Shown: positions 1 to 5,945 of the stretch, in pieces
Position numbering within the stretch: the first letter of the stretch is position 1
Layout: every line of letters starts with the position of its first letter
From: DATKFM01 sp035544395
GTDB lineage: Bacteria > Pseudomonadota > Alphaproteobacteria > Dongiales > Dongiaceae
Direction: 5' to 3'
Assembly: GCA_035544395.1 (NCBI GenBank)
Contig: DATKFM010000005.1
Span: forward strand, 1 to 11,985
Length of the DNA: 11,985 nucleotides
Notes under the pieces: model-generated
Seen by the model: the letters and a program-made list of their open reading frames with translations, nothing else
The model's database searches: none
What the model was told of the DNA's origin: nothing
Position numbers and translations under genes: made by a program

Positions 1-42
1 ATCGGTTGGCCGGTGTAGCTGAAGAACTGCTCACTGTCCGCC
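1..42. repeat. Direct repeat, copy 1 of the SDR 3' end
   Basis: Bases 1-42 align without gaps to 529-570, with 37 of 42 positions identical; the first 18 bases match perfectly. Similarity ends sharply at 42/570 on the right. The left limit cannot be seen because the window starts here. The two copies lie in the same orientation and bracket the accessory gene at 48-491. Confidence 0.85.
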
Positions 43-44
43 AT
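1..44 (-). pseudogene. 3'-end fragment of an SDR gene (runs off left edge)
   Basis: Read on the minus strand from an ATG at 44-42, this piece encodes MADSEQFFSYTGQPI and then leaves the window. It matches the C-terminus of the intact SDR at 519-1199 (ADSGQFFNYTGQPIPW). Homology stops abruptly at base 42; upstream of it lies the end of an unrelated gene whose TAA is at 50-48. Only the last ~14 SDR codons therefore remain. It is either a duplicated 3' end left by an insertion or the relic of a second SDR gene. It is unlikely to be expressed as a protein, although an ATG happens to sit at its boundary. Confidence 0.6.
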
Positions 45-47
45 TCG

Positions 48-491
48 TTACTTAACCCCTCTAGCCCTCCCGCCCGGATGCTCTGCAAGATCTGGCTGAT
101 ACATCCGCCAACTCCGAGCATGGTGAAGCTTCAGCGTATCGAGGTCGTCACCTTCAAGTCGCATGCGGAACAGTGACTCGAGTGCTTGAAACTTGCGCTC
201 GGAGATCCAGCGCGGCAGGTCGAGCCGGATCTCGACATAGTCGACTAGATGTTCGTAAAAACTTACTGCCACGCAATTGCTGAGATCGATGTCTTTTTGC
301 GCGGGCTGCCGCCAACACCAGTCGGCATACAAGTAAATCTGGCGCATCAGCGACTCATTCCTTGGCGCTACATAGGCATCCTTAAGCGCAGCCAGTAGCT
401 CAAACCAAAGAAGATATGGCGTCTCAGCGGTCTGAATCTCTGTCTTGAGTTCAGGCAACATCTCCAGCGCTTTTCCACGCCACCTCGACAT
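48..491 (-). CDS. Hypothetical 147-residue protein (possibly DUF7674-like)
   Basis: This is a soluble, mostly helical-looking protein rich in Trp, Arg and acidic residues (for example WFELLAALKDAY near residues 29-40 and WCWRQP near 58-63). It has no signal peptide or membrane segment. The overall pattern, an N-terminal RWRxKALEMLPEL followed by LWFEL and then AVSFYEHL near residues 74-81, recalls the small DUF7674 family, but that is memory, not a search. Base composition is low for the window: 241-300 holds 25 G/C in 60, against 47 in 60 at 601-660 in the neighbouring SDR. The gene starts 27 bases after the SDR stop with no strong Shine-Dalgarno sequence, so it may be read through from that operon. 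It lies between two copies of the SDR 3' end, which suggests insertion. Function unknown. Confidence 0.75.
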   Translation of the reverse strand: MSRWRGKALEMLPELKTEIQTAETPYLLWFELLAALKDAYVAPRNESLMRQIYLYADWCWRQPAQKDIDLSNCVAVSFYEHLVDYVEIRLDLPRWISERKFQALESLFRMRLEGDDLDTLKLHHARSWRMYQPDLAEHPGGRARGVK

Positions 492-518
492 GTTTTTCTC
501 TATGACTTGGCTACAACA

Positions 519-1199
519 CTACCAGGGGATCGGTTGGCCGGTGTAGTTGAAGAACTGCCCGCTGTCGGCGGTGGTCAGCGCGGCAATCTTGGCACGCATG
601 CCGCCGACGCTGTCGGCCACGGGCACGGTGGCGCTGCGGCCGCCCATGTCGGTCTTGGCCCAGCCGGGATGGAACACGATCACCTTGATGCCCTTGCGCT
701 TGAGATCGATGGCCATGCTCTTGGCAGCCATGTTCAGCGCCGCCTTGCTGGTGCGGTAGGCATAGGAGCCGCCGCTGCTGTTGTCGGCGATGCTGCCCAT
801 GCGGCTGGTGATGTTGACGAGCAGCTTGCGCTCGCCGCGTTCCAGATTTGGCACCAGCCGCTCGGCGATCCGCACTGGCGCCAGCGCGTTGACGCGGAGA
901 GTCTGCATCCAGCCCTCGACATCCGTGCCGCCGAAGCTGTCGTCCGGCCCAATGATCCCGGCGTTGTTGATGACGATATCAATGGCCTCGTTGCCGAGGG
1001 ATTTCGCGAGGCTATCGATCTGCGCCTCATCCGTGACCTCCAGGGGATGCACCTGCACATCGCCCTTGATGGCCTTCAGCGCCGTCGCCTTGCCGGGATC
1101 CCGGCAAGCGGCATGGACGCGCCAGCCTTCGGCCGCATACTGCTTTGCGAACTCCAGCCCGACGCCTCTATTCGCGCCGGTGATCAGGACAGTGGGCAT
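519..1199 (-). CDS. Short-chain dehydrogenase/reductase (SDR), C-factor-like
   Basis: This 226-residue classical-size SDR probably carries out NAD(P)-dependent oxidation or reduction of a small carbonyl or alcohol in the cytoplasm. Visible motifs are TGANRGVG at 7-14 (dinucleotide-binding glycine motif), NNAG at 78-81, a serine in NITSRMGS near 132-136, the catalytic Tyr148-x-x-x-Lys152 pair, and HPGW at 177-180. The ADNSSGGSYAYRTSKAALN layout and short length resemble C-factor/CsgA-like SDRs. The substrate cannot be read from sequence. It is the last gene of the Rid-DUF1989-SDR operon: its ATG lies three bases after the TGA of the DUF1989 gene, and AGGTGA about 8 bases upstream serves as its Shine-Dalgarno. 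Its last codons are duplicated at the left edge of the window. Confidence 0.92.
   Translation of the reverse strand: MPTVLITGANRGVGLEFAKQYAAEGWRVHAACRDPGKATALKAIKGDVQVHPLEVTDEAQIDSLAKSLGNEAIDIVINNAGIIGPDDSFGGTDVEGWMQTLRVNALAPVRIAERLVPNLERGERKLLVNITSRMGSIADNSSGGSYAYRTSKAALNMAAKSMAIDLKRKGIKVIVFHPGWAKTDMGGRSATVPVADSVGGMRAKIAALTTADSGQFFNYTGQPIPW
529..570. repeat. Direct repeat, copy 2 (within the SDR 3' end)
   Basis: These bases encode the last residues of the intact SDR just before its PW-stop. They match bases 1-42 in the same orientation with five substitutions. Three of the mismatches fall in the outer third, next to the point where homology ends. The copies are 528 bases apart, and the interval holds one complete gene. 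Confidence 0.85.
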
Positions 1200-1202
1200 G
1201 GT

Positions 1203-1796
1203 TCAGATCACCTGAAAATGGCACTCGACGGGTTTCTGGGAATTGATCGGCAGGATGTCCTGAGGGCAGGAGGAGAAGGCCATCACCACGTCCATGTCAG
1301 CCCGCAGCAGCACGAAATCGCCGGCCTTCGACACCGTCGGCTGAAAGGAGATGCTGCCATCGGGCGCGACCGGGATGTTCATCCACATGTTCAGCGGGCT
1401 TGGCACCTCCGGCGGCGTCAGGCCCAACTCGGCCATGCCCGAGAACAGATTGTCGGTGCAATTGTCGTGATAGCCCTCGACGCCCAGGAACTTGTAGCGG
1501 TACCGGTCGCAGGCGGCGACGATGGTATCGTGGATACCCGGCGAAGTATCTTCGAGGAGCGTGATGATCGGCCGGCGCTTGTTGGTGAACATCACGTCGC
1601 CCACCTTCGGAATTATATGGCCGATATGGGGCCGCGTATGCTCCAGCGACATGAATTCATGGAGATCGGCGGCATTGAAGGCCCAGGTGTCGATGACCTG
1701 GGTGCCATGGGTATTGATCAGCTTCAGCACATGACCCTGCGGCACCTGCACGGCCTTGCCGCGCCGCGCCGGAATTTCCGTGAGTTGCTCGACCAT
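1203..1796 (-). CDS. DUF1989 / urea carboxylase-associated family protein
   Basis: A 197-residue protein of the DUF1989 family. Recognisable features in order are GTQVIDTWAF at 31-40, SLEHTR at 50-55, EDTSPGIHD at 82-90, CDRYRY at 96-101, YHDNCTDNL at 109-117, the PLNMWMN stretch at 134-140, and the closing DFVLLRADMDVV plus SSCPQDILPIN (160-185). From family knowledge, paired DUF1989 proteins form the carboxyguanidine deiminase found next to urea carboxylase in guanidine breakdown. Here there is one DUF1989 gene and no urea carboxylase or allophanate hydrolase nearby, so that role should not be assumed. It sits between a Rid-family gene and an SDR with 2- and 3-base gaps, implying co-expression. 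An amidohydrolase or deiminase-type reaction on a small nitrogenous compound is an inference. Confidence 0.9.
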   Translation of the reverse strand: MVEQLTEIPARRGKAVQVPQGHVLKLINTHGTQVIDTWAFNAADLHEFMSLEHTRPHIGHIIPKVGDVMFTNKRRPIITLLEDTSPGIHDTIVAACDRYRYKFLGVEGYHDNCTDNLFSGMAELGLTPPEVPSPLNMWMNIPVAPDGSISFQPTVSKAGDFVLLRADMDVVMAFSSCPQDILPINSQKPVECHFQVI

Positions 1797-1798
1797 CC

Positions 1799-2278
1799 CT
1801 AGCGTCTCCCCTTCTTGGCTGCGCGCTTGGCCGCCTTTTTCTTGGCTTTCGGCTTGACGGTGCGACGGCGTTGGGCGGCGGCCGATGATGGCGGCCGCAC
1901 GGCGCGGCGGGCCGTGACTTCGATCTCGATGCGCATGCGCGGATCGACGAGGCCTGCGACGATGGCCGTGGAGGCCGGGCGGATCTCGCCGAAATGCTCG
2001 CCGAGGATCGGCACGATGTTCGGCCAGTCCGCCGGGTTAGGCACGAGGTAGTTGGCGCGCACGACGTCGCGGAGCGAACTGCCAGCCTGGGCCAGCGCCG
2101 CCGAAATATTCCGCAGAGTCTGACGCACCTGTTCCGCCAGATCGTCAGAGATCGCCATCTTGGCGTAGTCGAAGCCGGTGGTGCCGGAGACGAAGACCCA
2201 TTCGCCATCCACCACGGCCCGCGAATATCCCGCCGCCTTTTCGAAGCTCGAACCCGAGGAAATCAGTTTGCGCGCCAC
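1799..2278 (-). CDS. Rid (YjgF/YER057c/UK114) family protein with basic C-terminal tail
   Basis: The fold is recognisable from RKLISSGSSFEK at the N-terminus, WVFVSGTTG, the central QVRQTLRNI helix, and the RIEIEVTARRAV ending. RidA proper deaminates reactive enamine/imine intermediates and needs an arginine in the PARSC motif. Here the aligned stretch reads RPASTAIV, with Ser in place of that Arg, as in Rid subfamilies without that activity. The last ~30 residues are an appended tail rich in Lys, Arg and Ala (KAKKKAAKRAAKKGRR), absent from typical ~130-residue relatives. I chose the GTG at 2278 because GGAGG at 2288-2284 is spaced 5 bases from it; the ATG at 2290 overlaps that Shine-Dalgarno and would add four residues. 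The protein then starts MARKLISSG. It is the first gene of the operon with DUF1989 and SDR. Confidence 0.88.
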   Translation of the reverse strand: MARKLISSGSSFEKAAGYSRAVVDGEWVFVSGTTGFDYAKMAISDDLAEQVRQTLRNISAALAQAGSSLRDVVRANYLVPNPADWPNIVPILGEHFGEIRPASTAIVAGLVDPRMRIEIEVTARRAVRPPSSAAAQRRRTVKPKAKKKAAKRAAKKGRR

Positions 2279-2283
2279 ATCAG

Positions 2284-2288
2284 CCTCC
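2284..2288 (-). promoter_or_regulatory. Shine-Dalgarno deciding the Rid-family start
   Basis: On the minus strand GGAGG lies five bases before GTG at 2278-2276. The competing ATG at 2290-2288 shares a base with this motif and has no purine-rich site of its own upstream, so the GTG is the better start. Confidence 0.65.
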
Positions 2289-2290
2289 AT

Positions 2291-2408
2291 TTTCGGGAGG
2301 CGATATTGTCATTCCGGGCGGGCGCCAGCAATGGCGGGAGAAGCGCTTGCACTCCGGCGGCAGCGCAAGGAAACTTCCCGCCCGTCGCGCCACTTTATCC
2401 GGTGCATC
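2291..2408. promoter_or_regulatory. Divergent intergenic region, presumed promoters
   Basis: These 118 bases separate the leftward Rid-DUF1989-SDR operon from the rightward ABM gene and must hold both promoters unless transcription enters from elsewhere. I see no convincing -35/-10 pair in either direction. There is no adjacent regulator gene to suggest an operator. Confidence 0.35.
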
Positions 2409-2708
2409 ATGATCCTCGAAGTCGCCATCCTCGACATCAAGCCGGGCCAGTCTCCGGCGTTCGAAACCGCCTTCCACGAGGCCGCGCCCATCATCGCCGG
2501 CATGCCCGGCTACCAGGGCCACGAAATCCGCCGCTGCATGGAGCAGGCCGACCGCTACATCCTGCTGGTGAAGTGGCGGCGGTTGGAGGATCACACCGAG
2601 GGTTTCCGGAAATCGGCCGAGTACGGCCGCTGGAAGGCGCTATTGCACCACTTTTACGACCCCTTCCCCACTGTGGAGCATTACGAACCGGTGTCGGCGG
2701 GAGGTTGA
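2409..2708 (+). CDS. ABM-fold (antibiotic biosynthesis monooxygenase-like) protein
   Basis: A 99-residue single-domain protein with the ferredoxin-like ABM layout: a first strand MILEVAILDIKPG, a helix with AFETAFHEAAPII at 18-30, MPGYQGHEIRRCME, the strand RYILLVKWRRLEDHTEGFR split around residues 49-67, and a C-terminal FPTVEHYEPV near 86-95. Members include quinol or polyketide monooxygenases and many dimeric proteins of unknown role; the family does not fix the reaction. The reading frame is open well upstream, but the ATG at 2409 begins the first strand and matches family length. It is divergent from the Rid operon. Its stop lies 3 bases from the convergent plsY stop, leaving no room for a terminator between them. 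Confidence 0.85.
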   Translation: MILEVAILDIKPGQSPAFETAFHEAAPIIAGMPGYQGHEIRRCMEQADRYILLVKWRRLEDHTEGFRKSAEYGRWKALLHHFYDPFPTVEHYEPVSAGG

Positions 2709-2711
2709 CCT

Positions 2712-3407
2712 CTAGTTCGGCGAGATTTGCGATTCTGCTTTCGACTCTGGGCTGCTTTGTCCCAGGCGCGGCTCAATACCGGCCAGCAGCCGCTGAATGT
2801 TGGCACGATGGCGGACAATCACGTAGATGCTGCCTGCGATCACCAACAGCCGATAGGGCAAGGGTTGCTCCAAGCCGCAGATAAGGGCGATCGCGGTCAA
2901 TGCGGCCAGCATCGAACTAAGGGAAACAATCCGAAAAATGGCCAGTGCAACGGCAAAAACCGCCGCTGCACCTAGGCCAACTGGCCAAGAAATCGCCAGC
3001 AACACGCCTAGCCCCGTCGCAGCGGATTTACCGCCAGTAAAATTCAACCAAATTGAACGGCTATGCCCCAACAACACGGCAAGCCCGGCCAGGCAAACAG
3101 CCCAAGGCACCCAGGTTTGCAGATCAAGCGCTCTCGGTGGCGTGACGGAGGGCAGCGCATAGAGCCAAGGATAAAACCAGCGGACAAAGACAATCGCTGC
3201 CACGCCTTTCAGCACATCTACCAGGAGCACCGCCAATGCAGGCCCTTTCCCCAGGGTTCGCAATACGTTCGTTGCCCCAATCGATTTGGAGCCGTGCTCT
3301 CGGATATCGATGCCCTTGAGCAGTTTCCCCGCCAGATAGCCTGTGGGCGTAGAACCGAGGAGATAAGCGATCGCCAATCCAACCACGCTCGCTATCCAGA
3401 AAGCCAT
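2712..3407 (-). CDS. plsY: Glycerol-3-phosphate acyltransferase PlsY
   Basis: An integral membrane enzyme that transfers an acyl group from acyl-phosphate to glycerol-3-phosphate, the first step of phospholipid synthesis, with PlsX upstream in the pathway. All three family motifs are present: GSTPTGYLAGK near 18-28, HGSKSIGATNVLRTLGKG at 38-55, and GHSRSIWLNFTGGKSAAT at 114-131, followed by HRANIQRL near 200-207. Hydrophobic segments fill the rest. The second motif has SKSIGATN where most bacteria have SGNIGATN; REHGSKS-type wording is what I recall from cyanobacterial PlsY. I place the start at ATG 3407 because GAGGTGA (3419-3413) precedes it by 5-6 bases; a GTG at 3416 lies inside that site. 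The hydrophilic C-terminal tail is slightly longer than usual. Base composition is lower than in the flanking maeB/SDR regions (30 G/C in 60 at 2881-2940). Confidence 0.93.
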   Translation of the reverse strand: MAFWIASVVGLAIAYLLGSTPTGYLAGKLLKGIDIREHGSKSIGATNVLRTLGKGPALAVLLVDVLKGVAAIVFVRWFYPWLYALPSVTPPRALDLQTWVPWAVCLAGLAVLLGHSRSIWLNFTGGKSAATGLGVLLAISWPVGLGAAAVFAVALAIFRIVSLSSMLAALTAIALICGLEQPLPYRLLVIAGSIYVIVRHRANIQRLLAGIEPRLGQSSPESKAESQISPN

Positions 3408-3412
3408 GGGAT

Positions 3413-3419
3413 TCACCTC
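3413..3419 (-). promoter_or_regulatory. Shine-Dalgarno deciding the plsY start
   Basis: Minus-strand GAGGTGA ends five bases before ATG 3407-3405. The in-frame GTG at 3416-3414 is embedded in it and so is an unlikely initiator. Confidence 0.65.
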
Positions 3420-3591
3420 GACGGTCTAGCTTTAGGCAATCATCATTTTGGTCCACCACCTCTTTGACCGCTATAGGTCATTTTCGACAGATTCAGCGAG
3501 GGTCGTAGGCGGTTGATGTCCGCTCTGCCTCCGATAGCGCCGAGGCCAGGGCCGCGCCGGCAGCGTTGCGTGGGCTCGGCAAGAGCTCGTC

Positions 3592-3837
3592 CTACTCGCG
3601 CCGTTGCGCTTCGACCAGCGCGCGGTTACGGCGGTTCTCGCGATCGTTGTTGATCACCAGCACCGCATGAGCGACACCGATAGCCCAGACGATCACGCCC
3701 GCCGGGAACCAGAAGACGATGGTGATCGACAGCACGATCGCCCCGACATAAATCAGCAGGTTGAATAACGCTTGGAAGATCCTGCCGGTGAACAGCAGCG
3801 CCAGCGGCGAGCAGAACAGCGCGAGGAGGTAAAGCAT
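3592..3837 (-). CDS. Small membrane protein, YqaE/Pmp3-like layout
   Basis: An 81-residue protein beginning MLYLLALFCSPLALLFTGR, with hydrophobic segments at about 3-19, 24-42 and 44-62, then a charged tail (NNDRENRRNRALVEAQRRE). The PLA in the first helix and FWFPAGVIVWAIG in the last recall small YqaE/Pmp3-type membrane proteins, but the tail and length differ, so the family name is tentative. It lies on the same strand as lysE-type and plsY genes, with gaps of about 80 and 180 bases, so it may have its own promoter. A function in membrane or ion homeostasis would be a guess. Confidence 0.7.
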   Translation of the reverse strand: MLYLLALFCSPLALLFTGRIFQALFNLLIYVGAIVLSITIVFWFPAGVIVWAIGVAHAVLVINNDRENRRNRALVEAQRRE

Positions 3838-3919
3838 GGGGTGTCAGCCACTCCTATCCAAAACGCTGAATAGATGGGAACGCCGGCGGTGGATTCCAAG
3901 TGGCCGGGAATCTCGTGCC

Positions 3920-4555
3920 TTAGGCGGGTCTTGCCCCTTCAAGGATCAGCCGAACTCCAAGCGCGCCGAGCACCGCGCCGGCGGTGCGATCGATCCAGCG
4001 CCTGCTCCTTAGGTAGACGCTGCGCGGCCGTGGCGACGAAAAGAGCAGCGCGACGGCGGTATACCATCCCGCCTCCACCGCAAAGACGAGCGGCGGCAAA
4101 GCGAGGACGAGCCATAGCTGCGGCTGCGCTGGGAGCAAGGCTGCAAAGATACTGGCATAGACCACAGCCGTCTTCGGATTGCTGAGTTGCGTCATCAGGC
4201 CCATGAGAAACGACCGGCCTGGCCTGACTTCGGTTGCGTTACTGTTGACTCCGACTGCGATCGGCTCGCCCGCAGCACGCCATAGCTTGCTAGCCAAATA
4301 AAGCAGGTAGGCACCTCCTGCGAGCTTGAGAGCCAGGTAGAGCCATGCGGCCTGCATCAAGAGCGCCTGCAAACCCAGCAGCGCGAGAGCGGCGAAGACA
4401 ACGCCACCGGCGCCCATGCCGAGCGCCGCCGCTAATCCATCACGACGCGACTGCGCGATTGACGTCCGCACGACCAGAACGAAGCTCGGCCCTGGACTGA
4501 TAGCACCGACCGCCAGCGTGCCGAGAATGGCCAGCAGAGTAAGCAGTGGTGTCAT
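3920..4555 (-). CDS. LysE/RhtB family amino-acid exporter
   Basis: A 211-residue polytopic inner-membrane protein with the family signature GAISPGPSFVLVVRTS at 17-32, a glycine-rich GMGAGGVVF, and NPKTAVVY at 126-133. Five to six hydrophobic segments are apparent. LysE/RhtB proteins export amino acids such as lysine, arginine, threonine or homoserine lactones; substrate cannot be told from sequence. The ATG at 4555 gives a full-length protein whose first helix begins immediately. The last ~20 residues (RWIDRTAGAVLGALGVRLILEG) match the usual C-terminal helix. It is preceded by ~120 bases with a 12-base palindrome. No Lrp or LysR-type regulator is visible beside it. Confidence 0.88.
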   Translation of the reverse strand: MTPLLTLLAILGTLAVGAISPGPSFVLVVRTSIAQSRRDGLAAALGMGAGGVVFAALALLGLQALLMQAAWLYLALKLAGGAYLLYLASKLWRAAGEPIAVGVNSNATEVRPGRSFLMGLMTQLSNPKTAVVYASIFAALLPAQPQLWLVLALPPLVFAVEAGWYTAVALLFSSPRPRSVYLRSRRWIDRTAGAVLGALGVRLILEGARPA

Positions 4556-4640
4556 CGATCTATGCCCCTATCGCCAGTTTAGGTTGCCCAAAGTCCAGAA
4601 CGTTTGCAGCTAATGAGGGGTTTCATAGGAAGCAGAAATA

Positions 4641-4652
4641 GCTGTCGACAGC
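4641..4652. promoter_or_regulatory. 12-bp perfect palindrome upstream of the LysE-type gene
   Basis: GCTGTCGACAGC is its own reverse complement and lies about 85-100 bases upstream of the exporter start, in the 123-base gap to the IVD gene. It could be an operator half-site pair. It also lies about 27 bases after the IVD stop on the minus strand, but has no loop and so is not a terminator. Chance occurrence is possible. Confidence 0.25.
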
Positions 4653-4678
4653 GTTACTGACCATACACCTCGACGGTT

Positions 4679-5851
4679 TTACGCCGTCTCTTCGAACAGT
4701 TCCCGGCCGATCAGCATGCGCCTGATCTCGCTCGTACCTGCGCCGATCTCGTAGAGTTTGGCGTCGCGCAAGAGGCGCCCAGTGGGATAATCATTGATGT
4801 AGCCGTTGCCGCCCAGGCACTGGATCGCCTCCAGCGCCATCCAGGTGGCCTTCTCCGCCGCGTAGAGGATCGCGCCGGCGGCGTCCTTGCGGGTAGTTTC
4901 GCCGCGGTCGCAGGCCTTGGCCACGGTATAGACATAGGCTTTGGCCGAATTCATCACCGTGTACATGTCGGCGATCTTGCCCTGCATCATCTGGAACTCG
5001 CCGATCGCCTTGCCGAACTGCTTGCGCTCATGGACATAGGGAATGACCGTGTCCATGCAGGACTGCATGATGCCCAGGGGTCCGGCGGCGAGCACGGCGC
5101 GCTCATAGTCGAGGCCGCTCATCAGCACGCGCACGCCCTTGCCCACCTGCCCCAACACGTTCTCCGCCGGCACCTCGCAATCCTGGAACACCAGCTCGCA
5201 GGTGTTGGAGCCGCGCATGCCCAGCTTGTCCAGCTTCTGGGCGGTGGAAAAGCCCTTCATCCCCTTCTCAATCAGGAAAGCGGTGATGCCCTTGGAGCCG
5301 GCTTCCGGATCGGTCTTGGCATAGACAACCAGCGTGTTGGCATCGGGTCCGTTGGTGATCCACATCTTGTTGCCGTTGAGGATGAAGCGGTCGCCCTTCT
5401 TCTCGGCGCGGGTCTTCATGCCCACGACATCCGAGCCGGCGCCAGGTTCGCTCATCGCCAGCGCGCCCACATGTTCGCCGGATATCAGTTTCGGCAGATA
5501 TTTCTTCTTCTGCTCGGCGGTACCGTTGCGGCGGATCTGGTTGACGCAAAGATTGGAGTGCGCGCCGTAAGAAAGTCCGACCGATGCCGAGGCGCGGCTG
5601 ATCTCCTCCATCGCCACCACATGCTCGAGATAGCCCATGGCGGCGCCGCCATACTCCTCCTCGACCGTGACGCCGAGCACGCCGAGAGCGCCGAACTTCC
5701 GCCAGAGGTCCGCGGGAAAGTTGTTGCTGCGGTCGACCTCGGCGGCGCGCGGCGCAATCTCGGCGGCGGCGAAATCCGCGACCGTGTCACGCAGCGCATC
5801 GGCCGTCTCGCCGAGATCGAAATTCAGTCCGGGATAGCGGTTGGCGGGCAT
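4679..5851 (-). CDS. ivd: Isovaleryl-CoA dehydrogenase
   Basis: This 390-residue FAD-dependent acyl-CoA dehydrogenase oxidises isovaleryl-CoA to 3-methylcrotonyl-CoA in leucine breakdown, passing electrons to ETF. Family motifs are AMSEPGAGSD at 132-141, the flavin-contacting MWITNG at 163-168, QCLGGNGYINDYPTGR at 344-359 and YEIGAGTSEIRRMLIGREL at 367-385. The position of the catalytic base identifies the type: glutamate is at 250 in GLDYERAVLAAGPLG, as in isovaleryl-CoA dehydrogenases. The place where other acyl-CoA dehydrogenases carry it (YExxxGTSEI) has Gly at 370. A good AGGAG site lies six bases before the ATG. The methylcrotonyl-CoA carboxylase genes that often accompany ivd are not in this window. 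Confidence 0.95.
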   Translation of the reverse strand: MPANRYPGLNFDLGETADALRDTVADFAAAEIAPRAAEVDRSNNFPADLWRKFGALGVLGVTVEEEYGGAAMGYLEHVVAMEEISRASASVGLSYGAHSNLCVNQIRRNGTAEQKKKYLPKLISGEHVGALAMSEPGAGSDVVGMKTRAEKKGDRFILNGNKMWITNGPDANTLVVYAKTDPEAGSKGITAFLIEKGMKGFSTAQKLDKLGMRGSNTCELVFQDCEVPAENVLGQVGKGVRVLMSGLDYERAVLAAGPLGIMQSCMDTVIPYVHERKQFGKAIGEFQMMQGKIADMYTVMNSAKAYVYTVAKACDRGETTRKDAAGAILYAAEKATWMALEAIQCLGGNGYINDYPTGRLLRDAKLYEIGAGTSEIRRMLIGRELFEETA

Positions 5852-5945
5852 GATTGACTCCTTTGCCTCAGATTAGAGCCGAGTGAGCCGCTTCGGTAGA
5901 GCCTACTGCAAAAAATAGCGAAGCTTGAAATGCAGCACACTTAGA

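Noticed and set aside
507..1802. Long plus-strand open frame of 431 codons over the SDR and DUF1989 genes
   Set aside because: It is the antisense shadow of two well-recognised minus-strand genes; its translation is rich in His, Arg and Gly with no family pattern.
3124..3459. Alternative minus-strand frame overlapping the plsY start
   Set aside because: It overlaps the well-supported plsY frame and has no recognisable domain.
3414..4677. 12-base word CACCTCGACGGT at both 3414-3425 and 4666-4677
   Set aside because: In the first place it overlaps the plsY Shine-Dalgarno and in the second it flanks the ivd stop; there is no extended similarity, so a shared regulatory site is not supported.
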